From contig CAZWST010000015.1 of assembly GCA_964636965.1 (NCBI GenBank), positions 1 to 30,538 of the forward strand: a stretch of DNA of 30,538 nucleotides, given 5' to 3'. The translations under genes and the position numbers were made by a program. This DNA comes from CAG-582 sp964636965. GTDB lineage: Bacteria; Bacillota_I; Bacilli_A; RF39; UBA660. The notes beneath the pieces were generated by a model. It was not told the DNA's origin, did not search any database, and worked only from the letters and a program-made list of their open reading frames with translations. Shown here piece by piece: positions 16,007-22,569 of this stretch (its first letter is position 1; every line of letters starts with the position of its first letter).

Positions 16007-17860
16007 ATGAAAAAGAAATACGAGAATGCTAAACTAAGTATAGAAAAGTTAATTCTAAGAAGATATGAACTTTTAAATCTAAGAGAACAAGAAAAGATTG
16101 ATTTAATTAATGGACTTGATTTATCTAATTTATTTTCAATGATGTCATATCTTTCTAAAGAATGTTTAAGTGATGTAAAAGCTGTTCTTAAGAAGAATAC
16201 TTTAATTACTGAAGAACTAACTTCATTAAATCAAAAATTACTTGATTTTATTCCTTTATTAAAAGAACTTAAAGAAGAATACTCTAAAGAACTTTACTTA
16301 CTAGAAGGAGTATCTGGTAAAAAGAGAATTTTTAATAAGGGCAATAAAAAAGTAATGGTTTCAGAAAAAGTATTTACTAAGTATTCCAATATATACAATA
16401 CTTGCTTAGATATTGATAAATTAGAAAATTCAATTATGACTATTTTAAATGAAAAAACTGATGTTCAATATCGTGTTTGTGAAGAAGAAGTTAAGAATTT
16501 AAGTAATGAAGAAAAGTGTAAATATTATTCTTCACTAGCTGCTTTAATAATGGCTGATCGTGTTAGTAAACCAACTATGGTAAGTATACATGATGATGTT
16601 TGTGTTGATGAATCTAATCGTGATGCTTTAACAAATTGTTATAAATTATATCGAGAAACTCGTCGTGCACTTCTTAAAGAAAATAAGAAAAGCTCATTTA
16701 GAACTAAATTTAATAAGAAAATATCTAATATAAAAAAATATGTTAAGAATATTTTTTTCAAAAAAGATGGTAATAAAGTTAATTTAGCTTTAAGAAAAAG
16801 TTTTGTTGCTGCTTCTTTATCATTAAGTTTTATAGCTTCATCTGCTGCTATTATTAATTCATTTGGTTCTTCTTTAAAAAGCAATAATGTAAGTGTTGGT
16901 AGTCAAAAAGAGACATCTCTTAGTGAAAAAGAATTAAATGACATTTTAAATGATTTTGATTTTAATTCTATTAATTTTACTACATCTATAAATAGATTAA
17001 ATAATAATATTATGTTAAAGGAAGTTAATGATTCTGCTCCTTCATCGGACACTGATAGATATGTATCTACATGTAGCAATGTTTTAAATTCACAAGATAT
17101 TCCACTTGATGAAAGAGTAGAAGAAAACGCTAGTGAAATAGTTGCAGTAGTTCAAACTGACAAAGTTGATTATGAAAATGAAGGTGTTCAAACATTTGAT
17201 AATGTTTATCCTTTAAATGAGGATTTAACAGTTCTAGAAACTCCAGTAAGCACTGGTACAACTCTTACAAGTGATATTATGACTTTAAGTGAAGATAGCA
17301 GTGAATATGAAACTAATATGACAGTTTCTTCAGAAGTTCCAAGTGATATAATTACAGCAGGATTTCATTTAACTTTTAATAATACTACTTATGAATTCAG
17401 TGAAGATGAAATAAAAGCTTTATATTATGTTGTTAAGCATGAATGTAATGGTTCTTATCAAGATGCTTTAGTTGTAGTTTCTGTTATCATTAATCGTTTA
17501 GAGGATCCTCGTTATCCTGATGATCTAATTTCCGTATTATCTGCACCAGGACAATTTGTTGTTTGGGAGGATGTATTACGTGAGATATCGAAGTATGGTA
17601 GCGATTATGAAATGAATGAAAATATTTATAATGCTTTATATGACTGCTTATATAGAGGAGTTAGAAATAATGATTATGTTGAATTTAAGGCTTCATGGAC
17701 TAGCGATAAAACGACTAGTGGAGAAGTAAAGATTCAAATAGCCGAGAATGGTAATAAGTGTCATAATTTAGCTGTTAGTTTAGATAGAACTAATACAGAA
17801 GATACTGACAATGATATTATAGAAGAAAGTAAGGCGCTTACTTTAACTTCTGCAAGATAA
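16007..17860 (+). CDS. Membrane-anchored SleB-like cell wall hydrolase carried by the element
   Basis: 617 residues. The N-terminal 260 residues are helical, charged and presumably cytoplasmic, with no family I recognise. One TM segment follows (about 265-285, VAASLSLSFIASSAAIINSF), then a Ser/Thr/Glu-rich linker (about 290-460). The C-terminal domain (about 465-595) is of the SleB hydrolase-2 type: ALYYVVKHECNGSYQDALVV, VVSVIINRLEDPRYP and LISVLSAPGQFVVW, with the expected catalytic Glu in KHEC. SleB enzymes are lytic transglycosylases of spore cortex or vegetative wall. A strong GAAGGGG site precedes the ATG. The gene would be lost from the mother-cell chromosome on excision. Confidence 0.82.
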   Translation: MKKKYENAKLSIEKLILRRYELLNLREQEKIDLINGLDLSNLFSMMSYLSKECLSDVKAVLKKNTLITEELTSLNQKLLDFIPLLKELKEEYSKELYLLEGVSGKKRIFNKGNKKVMVSEKVFTKYSNIYNTCLDIDKLENSIMTILNEKTDVQYRVCEEEVKNLSNEEKCKYYSSLAALIMADRVSKPTMVSIHDDVCVDESNRDALTNCYKLYRETRRALLKENKKSSFRTKFNKKISNIKKYVKNIFFKKDGNKVNLALRKSFVAASLSLSFIASSAAIINSFGSSLKSNNVSVGSQKETSLSEKELNDILNDFDFNSINFTTSINRLNNNIMLKEVNDSAPSSDTDRYVSTCSNVLNSQDIPLDERVEENASEIVAVVQTDKVDYENEGVQTFDNVYPLNEDLTVLETPVSTGTTLTSDIMTLSEDSSEYETNMTVSSEVPSDIITAGFHLTFNNTTYEFSEDEIKALYYVVKHECNGSYQDALVVVSVIINRLEDPRYPDDLISVLSAPGQFVVWEDVLREISKYGSDYEMNENIYNALYDCLYRGVRNNDYVEFKASWTSDKTTSGEVKIQIAENGNKCHNLAVSLDRTNTEDTDNDIIEESKALTLTSAR

Positions 17861-17880
17861 TAGAGATATTATCTTTTTTT
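17855..17880 (+). terminator. Terminator of the hydrolase gene
   Basis: AGATAATA/TATTATCT stem, loop GAGA, then T6; includes the stop codon. It isolates the next small ORF, which must have its own promoter. Confidence 0.85.
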
Positions 17881-17892
17881 ATGTCATAAATT
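17866..17892 (+). promoter_or_regulatory. Sigma-E-like promoter before the 50-residue ORF
   Basis: ATATT (17866-17870), exactly 14 bp, then CATAAATT (17885-17892), which matches the sigma-E -10 consensus CATACAnT except at one position. The -35 lacks the first two consensus bases and lies in the upstream terminator stem. The sigma-E consensus is taken from Bacillus. Confidence 0.5.
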
Positions 17893-17909
17893 CTTATAAA
17901 GGAGGTTAT

Positions 17910-18062
17910 ATGATAATTAATGAATTAAATTCGCCTAATGAAGAAACTCTTTTTTTAGTGCATGCAAAATTAATTGCATTAATGTTTGATGATTTAAAAT
18001 TAGAAAGTGATGAATTAAATGAACTAATAAAAAAATGGAAAACTATGTTTCCGAAACGTTAG
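17910..18062 (+). CDS. 50-residue ORF ending in the attachment site; candidate excision factor
   Basis: Not recognised. The ORF starts MIINELNSPNEETLFLVHAK, is acidic in the middle (LESDELNEL) and basic at the end (KKWKTMFPKR). An ideal AAAGGAGG lies just before the ATG, so it is very likely translated. Its last codons and stop are part of the 20-bp attachment arm, 6 bp from the crossover core. Skin and phage serine recombinases often need a small recombination directionality factor made in the mother cell (CD1234 in C. difficile, SprB in SPbeta). Size, position and the sigma-E-like promoter fit that role; there is no visible sequence similarity to prove it. Confidence 0.75.
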   Translation: MIINELNSPNEETLFLVHAKLIALMFDDLKLESDELNELIKKWKTMFPKR

Positions 18063-18392
18063 TATAGCATTTTCAATACATCTGGCAACATAAGTGGTAA
18101 GTTTATTATTCTTATCAACTTTGAATGAGTCAATTCCTTTTATTAAACCAATTGTGCCAATACTGATAAGATCATCATTCATTTTTTCTATACAATCAAA
18201 TTTTTTTACGATATGAGCAACAAGTCTTAAGTTATGCTCAATTAACTTAGAACGTGCTTCTTTATTTCCTTCTTGCATCTCTTTTAATAGTTTAGCTTCT
18301 TCTTCCTTAGATAAAGGGTTAGGAAATACATTTATTGAGTAAGATCCCATAAAAAAGGAGAGCAAATTAACTAAATGAATAAAAAATAACAT
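18024..18392 (-). CDS. sigK: sigK 5' half: pro-sequence and SigK region 2
   Basis: Codes for the N-terminal half of sigma-K; after the core at 18072-18068 the frame runs into the element and stops after an 11-residue foreign tail (TFRKHSFPFFY). Residues 1-17 are a hydrophobic pro-sequence (MLFFIHLVNLLSFFMGS) followed by YSINVFPNPLSKEEE; the S-Y junction matches where B. subtilis pro-SigK is cut by SpoIVFB. Region 2 is typical: ARSKLIEHNLRLVAHIVKKF, DDLISIGTIGLIKGIDSF and TTYVARCIEN. AGGTGAT precedes the ATG. Unexcised, the product is 122 residues and lacks all promoter -35 recognition. Confidence 0.93.
   Translation of the reverse strand: MLFFIHLVNLLSFFMGSYSINVFPNPLSKEEEAKLLKEMQEGNKEARSKLIEHNLRLVAHIVKKFDCIEKMNDDLISIGTIGLIKGIDSFKVDKNNKLTTYVARCIENAILTFRKHSFPFFY
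18047..18074. other. Attachment half-site at the sigK 5' junction
   Basis: 20-bp arm GTTTCCGAAACGTTAGTATA (18047-18066), G, then core CATTT (18068-18072). It pairs with the arm at 14258-14277; on the excised circle they would face each other around GCATTTGC. Confidence 0.85.
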
Positions 18393-18407
18393 TAAATCAC
18401 CTAATAA

Positions 18408-18436
18408 ATTTTATTAGACATTTTAAGACATTATTC
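18408..18436 (-). promoter_or_regulatory. Sigma-E-like promoter of sigK
   Basis: Minus strand: GAATAAT (18436-18430, 6 of 7 to KMATATT), 14-bp spacer, AATAAAAT (18415-18408, 6 of 8 to CATACAnT). A 7-bp palindrome CTAATAA/TTATTAG (18401-18417) overlaps the -10 side and may be an operator. AT richness makes chance matches likely, but the spacing is exact. Confidence 0.45.
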
Positions 18437-18510
18437 TTTAAAATAAGCTATTACATAATAAATTTACTTGTAAATAGATTTTATAGGAAAAAGAGTAACA
18501 TTTTACATTA

Positions 18511-18565
18511 ATTCAAGATATACATGTAAAACGTGCTTGAATGCTCACATTTTATAGTTTATAAT
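18511..18565 (+). promoter_or_regulatory. Promoter with inverted repeat for the 18585 gene
   Basis: TTGAAT (18537-18542), 17-bp spacer, TATAAT (18560-18565). The -35 is part of an inverted repeat ATTCAAG (18511-18517) / CTTGAAT (18536-18542) enclosing the palindrome TACATGTA (18521-18528). The 192-bp region between this gene and sigK holds nothing else I can identify. Confidence 0.6.
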
Positions 18566-18584
18566 TTTTGTAGGTGGGATTTTT

Positions 18585-18968
18585 ATGAAAACAAAAAACT
18601 TTATTTTTTATCTAGGTGTTATATTATGTTTTTCAATTATTTTAATACCAGACGTATATGCATCATGTCCTTTAGGAGAAGATGTTACTAAGGATTTATA
18701 TGGAATTTTAAAAATATTTCAAATAGCTGCACCAATATTATGTATTGCTTATTCAACTTTTGATGTTGTAAAGACTGTAGCTAAGGGCGATGCTGAACCT
18801 GAAATGAAGAAAATTGCTCAAAAGTTTGGTAAAAGAATGATTTATACAGTGCTTTTATTCTTTTTACCAGTGTTGGTTGACCAAGTTATGCAAATCGCTG
18901 ATGTATGGAATGCTAATGGTACATGTGATTTAACTGCTCCAGCAACTAATGATGAAAATAGTGAATAA
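18585..18968 (+). CDS. Small secreted/membrane protein resembling TrbC/VirB2 pilins
   Basis: 127 residues. A signal peptide (about 1-26, ending VYASC), a short Cys-containing head (SCPLGEDVTKD), two TM segments (about 40-58 and 85-103) separated by a charged loop (KGDAEPEMKKIAQKFGKR), and a polar tail with one Cys. This layout is that of TrbC/VirB2-type conjugative pilins and related small proteins, but no other conjugation gene is present. AGGTGGG precedes the ATG. It is divergent from the sigK 5' half. Function unknown. Confidence 0.72.
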   Translation: MKTKNFIFYLGVILCFSIILIPDVYASCPLGEDVTKDLYGILKIFQIAAPILCIAYSTFDVVKTVAKGDAEPEMKKIAQKFGKRMIYTVLLFFLPVLVDQVMQIADVWNANGTCDLTAPATNDENSE

Positions 18969-19074
18969 GCCGCTAAAACTTGTGAAGCAATATGTGAAAA
19001 AACATTGTGATCGTAATCAAAAGTGTACGTGTGTTAATAATTCAAACTTATGTAAGTTACTTGACTTGAGATAA
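18952..19074 (+). CDS. Possible 40-residue Cys-rich peptide
   Basis: Starts 17 nt inside the end of the pilin-like gene in another frame and ends just before its terminator. Product MKIVNKPLKLVKQYVKKHCD then RNQKCTCVNNSNLCKLLDLR: basic, with four Cys and one His. There is no separate Shine-Dalgarno sequence, so expression would rest on coupling. It may only be a chance ORF, but it fills the 3' end of the transcript. Confidence 0.35.
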   Translation: MKIVNKPLKLVKQYVKKHCDRNQKCTCVNNSNLCKLLDLR

Positions 19075-19076
19075 TT

Positions 19077-19100
19077 AAAGAGAACTAATTCTCTTTTTTT
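19077..19100 (+). terminator. Terminator after the pilin-like unit
   Basis: AAAGAGAA/TTCTCTTT stem, loop CTAA, then a T-run. Confidence 0.85.
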
Positions 19101-19108
19101 TATTTTTA

Positions 19109-19117
19109 TGTTAGAAT
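19109..19117 (+). promoter_or_regulatory. Extended -10 promoter of yqeG-yqeH-mutL
   Basis: TGTTAGAAT 22 nt before the yqeG ATG; no clear -35. Confidence 0.5.
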
Positions 19118-19139
19118 AAATAAGAAGAGGATGGTATTT

Positions 19140-19664
19140 ATGTTTGATAAATTTATTCCAGACAAATATTTTAAAAGTATATATGATATCAATTATAAAG
19201 CTTTAAAAAAAAGTGGTATTAAATGCCTTATATTTGATATATCTAATACTTTAGAATCAGAAAGTACTTTAGCTCCTTCGAGAAAGGTTAAAGATTTATT
19301 TGAAGATTTAAAAGAAATGGATTTTAAAATAATTCTTATGAGTAATGGGCTAAAAAAGAATGTTATACCATTTAAAGAACTTTTATGTGTTGATTCTAGT
19401 TATCTTGCATTTAAACCATTAAAGAGAAAATATAAGAAAATTTTAAATATTTTTCATTATTCTACACATGAAGTAGCAGCAATTGGAGATCAGTTATTTT
19501 TTGATATATTAGGTGCTAATAGAATGCATTTTACTTCGATACTTGTTAATCCAATAAGTGCTGATGAATTCGCGATTGCAAGATTTAATAGAAAAGTAGA
19601 GAATGCTGTTATTAATAAATTAACTAAGAAAGATTATTTTAAAAGGGGAAGATATTATGAATAA
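19140..19664 (+). CDS. yqeG: YqeG-family HAD IIIA protein
   Basis: 174 residues. HAD-fold protein of the YqeG family (phosphatidylglycerophosphatase-like in some relatives). Family marks: MFDKFIPDKYFKSIYDI at the start, IILMSNG, FKPLKRKY, and GDQLFFDILGANRM. The catalytic loop, normally DxDxT (DIDNT or DLDNT), reads FDISNTLE: the second Asp, the general acid-base, is Ser. The start at 19140 is chosen because AGAGG (19126-19130) is 9 nt upstream; the ATG at 19131 touches it. It overlaps yqeH by 8 nt; yqeG-yqeH is a conserved pair. Confidence 0.88.
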   Translation: MFDKFIPDKYFKSIYDINYKALKKSGIKCLIFDISNTLESESTLAPSRKVKDLFEDLKEMDFKIILMSNGLKKNVIPFKELLCVDSSYLAFKPLKRKYKKILNIFHYSTHEVAAIGDQLFFDILGANRMHFTSILVNPISADEFAIARFNRKVENAVINKLTKKDYFKRGRYYE

Positions 19665-20658
19665 AATATGTTATGGATGTGGAGTAAAATTACAAAGTCA
19701 TTCTAAAGATAATCCCGGTTATATTCCTGAAAACAAAATGAATGATTCAGTTTATTGCATGCGTTGTTTTCGTATGATTCATTATGGAGAGACTACTAAA
19801 ACTAATACACCTAAGGAAGCTAAAGAGATTGTTAATAAGATTAATAAAGATAATAAATTTGTAATATTCTTAGTAGATTTTTTAAATATAAGTGATGAAG
19901 TTATTAAAATATTTAAATCTATAAAAAAAGAAAAAATGCTTGTTGTTAATAAATGTGAGCTTATACCAAGACATATTAATCGTGAAAAAGTTAGACTTTT
20001 TTTAAAGAATCATTATGATATAAGTGATACGATTAAATTAAAAGGTGGAACTATATCGCATGGTGCTAAAAGTATTTTGACTTATTTAGAAAATGAAGGA
20101 ATAAAAGAAGCTTATATAGTTGGTATATCTAATTCGGGTAAATCAACACTTATTAATGATTTAATAAGTACTCTAAAATCAACTTCGGCAAAAACTACTG
20201 TAAATAATAAAGCTAATACAACTGTTGATTTTATAAGAGTTAAAATAAATGGTAATTTAACTTTAATAGACTCCCCTGGTGTGATTTTAAATCATTCGCT
20301 TAATCATGATTTTAGTGGAAAAAATATTGTTGCTTATAGTATGAATATGAAAGAATGTGAGACAGTATCTTTGCTTGATAATACGTATTTTTTGAAATTT
20401 GATACTTCGACTCCAATAACTTTCTATACTAACCAAGATAGTAAAAAAGCTATCAAGAAATACTTTAAAGCAGCACCAAACTTAGTTAATTCAATTGATA
20501 TAAAAGATGATTATATTGATATTGTGATTTATGGAATAGGTTTCGTTACAGTAAAGAAAAAATGTAATGTAACAACTAATATTGATTCATCTTTCATAGA
20601 ATTAAGACCAAGTATGTTTAAAAATACAACTGTGGATTTGGGGGAAGCAAATGAGTAA
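19657..20658 (+). CDS. yqeH: YqeH, circularly permuted ribosome-assembly GTPase
   Basis: 333 residues. An N-terminal zinc finger (Cys5, Cys8, Cys34, Cys37: CYGC and CMRC) and then a GTPase domain with permuted motif order: the base-recognition motif NKCE (normally NKxD) in MLVVNKCELIP comes first, then the P-loop GISNSGKST, then DSPG. YqeH is needed for 30S subunit assembly and 16S rRNA maturation in B. subtilis. The Asp-to-Glu change in NKxD is uncommon. AAGGGGAAG precedes the ATG. It overlaps yqeG and mutL by 8 nt each, so the three are co-translated. Confidence 0.92.
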   Translation: MNKICYGCGVKLQSHSKDNPGYIPENKMNDSVYCMRCFRMIHYGETTKTNTPKEAKEIVNKINKDNKFVIFLVDFLNISDEVIKIFKSIKKEKMLVVNKCELIPRHINREKVRLFLKNHYDISDTIKLKGGTISHGAKSILTYLENEGIKEAYIVGISNSGKSTLINDLISTLKSTSAKTTVNNKANTTVDFIRVKINGNLTLIDSPGVILNHSLNHDFSGKNIVAYSMNMKECETVSLLDNTYFLKFDTSTPITFYTNQDSKKAIKKYFKAAPNLVNSIDIKDDYIDIVIYGIGFVTVKKKCNVTTNIDSSFIELRPSMFKNTTVDLGEANE

Positions 20659-22440
20659 TATTCAAGTAATGAGTGAAGGACTTGCTAATAAGATTGCTGC
20701 TGGAGAAGTTGTTGAACGTATTTCTTCGGTTGTTAAAGAATTAGTTGAAAATTCAATCGATGCTAAGAGCAAGTGTATAAATGTTGATTTAGTTGATTCA
20801 GGAACTAAATCAGTAAAAATAACTGATGATGGTATTGGCATGGATCATGATGATGCAACTATGTGTTTTTTAAGACACGCAACATCAAAAATAAAAAAAG
20901 AAGATGATTTATTTTTTATTAATACCTTAGGGTTTAGAGGAGAGGCAATTCCTTCAATTGCATCTGTTTCTAAAGTTGATTTAAAGACTAGCCAAGGTGG
21001 GGCTGGAACACATATTGTGATACATGGTGGTGAAAAAAAGGTAGATGAACCTACCAGCGCAAGAAAAGGGACAATTATAGAAGTTAGTGATTTATTCTAT
21101 AATACTCCAGCAAGGCTTAAGTATTTAAAAAGCGATGCAACAGAACTTGCTAATGTTACATCATTTATTGAACGTCTTGCTTTATCTCATCCTGATGTGT
21201 CTTTTTCATTAACCAATAATGATAAGAGGATTGTTTTTACAAGTGGATCAGGAGATCTTTTAAAAACTATTCATGAGATATATGGTTATTCAGTTAGTTC
21301 TAATATGATTGAAATTAATGCTAGTACTGATGATTATGACGTTTATGGATATATTTGTAANNNNNNNNNNAACCAGCTATTTTAAAAAGCAATAGAAATC
21401 ATATGACAACTATTGTTAATGGTAGGTGTGTAAGGAATGCTGAAATTAACAAAGCTATTAATGATGGCTATTTTACTTTTAAACCAGATATAAAGTATCC
21501 AGTTGTTGTCTTAAAAATTGAAACTGATCCTACTTTAATAGATGTTAATATTCATCCAACTAAACAGGATATTAAATTTTCAAAAATAGATGTATTAAAG
21601 AAAACTTTAACAGAAAGTATTTCATCTGCTTTAAAGAAATCTTTACTTATTCCTAAAATAGAAGTTAAGACTCCTGAAAATTACTATAATGAAATTTCTA
21701 TGCCTTTAGTGCATGAAGAAGAAACTAGTTATGATGAAATAACTTTTTCAGAAACTAAAGAGCAAACACTTGATTTTAAAGAGTCTTTTGATGATGCTTT
21801 AAAAGAAGTAAATATTTCTAGTGACAAAAATGTATGTGAAAATGAAATTATTAAAAAGTTAGAACTGTATCCAGCTGGTATTGTATTTGGAACATATATT
21901 ATCGCACAGAATGATGAAGGTATGTATTTAATTGATCAACATGCAGCTCAAGAACGAATTAACTATGAACGTGTTTTACATGCATTTGAGTCTGATAAAA
22001 TCTATACAACTTCATTACTTATCCCGATAACAATTGAATTATCCTCATCAGAATTCATGCGTATTAAAGAAAATATGAATATTCTTGAAGGTCTTGGGTT
22101 TAAAGTTGAAGAATTTGGAGTTAATACTTACATTGTAAAAGAACATCCAACTTGGTTAAGATCGGGACTTGAAACGGAAAGTACAAGGAAAATATTTGAT
22201 ATCATTATTGAAGGAAAGCATTTATTTGATCGAGTTAAATTTCAAGATCATATAGCTGCAACGATGGCTTGTAAGATGAGTGTTAAAGGAAATGAAGCAA
22301 TAACACTTGAACAAGCAGAGAAGTTACTTAATGATTTAGTATTATGCGATAATCCGTATAATTGTCCGCATGGTAGACCAACAATAATTACATTTACTAA
22401 ATATGAACTTGAAAGAATGTTTAAAAGAGTTATGAATTAA
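20651..22440 (+). CDS. mutL: DNA mismatch repair protein MutL, with assembly gap
   Basis: MutL couples mismatch recognition to strand nicking. The N-terminal GHKL ATPase has ANKIAAGEVVERISSVVKEL, VENSIDA, DDGIGMD, RHATSKI and TLGFRGEAIPSIASV. After the 10-N gap the frame changes and continues PAILKSNRNHMTTIVNGR. The C-terminal endonuclease site is present: DQHAAQERINYE, ACKMSVKGNEA and CPHGRPTI, so this is the nicking type found where MutH is absent. If the gap is replaced by a 1-base overlap of the flanks, the ORF is whole: 592 residues. mutS is not in the window. Confidence 0.92.
21361..21370. other. Assembly gap (10 N) inside mutL
   Basis: The flanks end TGTAA and resume AACCAGCT. Reading them as TGTAAACCAGCT gives the continuous MutL sequence GYICKPAILKSNRN, matching family spacing, so the gap appears to be artificial. 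Confidence 0.9.
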
Positions 22441-22450
22441 CTCTTTTTTT
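22424..22450 (+). terminator. Terminator of mutL
   Basis: AAAGAGTTA/TAACTCTTT stem containing the stop codon region, then T-run. Confidence 0.8.
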
Positions 22451-22496
22451 ATGTTTGTAAATATGTGTAAATATATTAAAAGTCTACGAATTTATG

Positions 22497-22562
22497 TTGA
22501 AAATGGTGGGACTGAGTAGTATACTCATTATAGACAGTGGAGATAAGTGGAAGAAAGTGGGG
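22497..22562 (+). promoter_or_regulatory. mraZ promoter and MraZ boxes
   Basis: TTGAAA (22497-22502), 18-bp spacer, TATACT (22521-22526). Downstream are three direct repeats GTGGA, GTGGA, GTGGG at 22538, 22548 and 22558, exactly 10 bp apart, with a further GTGGG at 22507 between -35 and -10. TGGGn repeats at 10-bp period are the known MraZ-binding pattern; the last one doubles as the mraZ ribosome binding site. Confidence 0.75.
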
Positions 22563-22569
22563 AATTCCA

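Larger units (their letters stand above)
14251..18067. mobile_element. sigK intervening (skin-type) element, 3,817 bp
   Basis: The stretch between the two copies of the core CATTT (AAATG on the sigK strand) at 14251 and 18068. It separates the SigK halves, carries a large serine recombinase beside one junction, and deletion between the cores rejoins sigK in frame as residues ENEILMYFR. Contents: recombinase (-), SleB-like hydrolase (+), 50-residue ORF (+). This is far smaller than the 48-kb skin of B. subtilis and the roughly 15-kb skin of C. difficile; no phage structural genes remain. Confidence 0.93.

Noticed and set aside
16639..16884. 81-codon minus-strand ORF in the hydrolase gene, and similar antisense ORFs at 1818, 2402, 2691, 5383, 7414, 22695, 23223, 25352 and 28751
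   Set aside because: They mirror AT-rich coding sequence, lack ribosome binding sites and have no family features.
16007..17860. The hydrolase as a phage endolysin
   Set aside because: It has an internal TM segment with a large cytoplasmic part and a SleB-type domain, with no holin or tail genes nearby.
14251..18067. The element as an ordinary prophage or integrative conjugative element
   Set aside because: No structural, replication or transfer genes; only recombinase, one hydrolase and one small ORF.
13883..18392. The two sigK halves as a broken pseudogene
   Set aside because: Both halves are free of stops up to the exact recombination core, rejoin in frame to the canonical sequence, and an intact recombinase is present.
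20651..22440. mutL as a frameshifted gene
   Set aside because: The frame change coincides with the ten Ns and disappears when the flanks are overlapped by one base.
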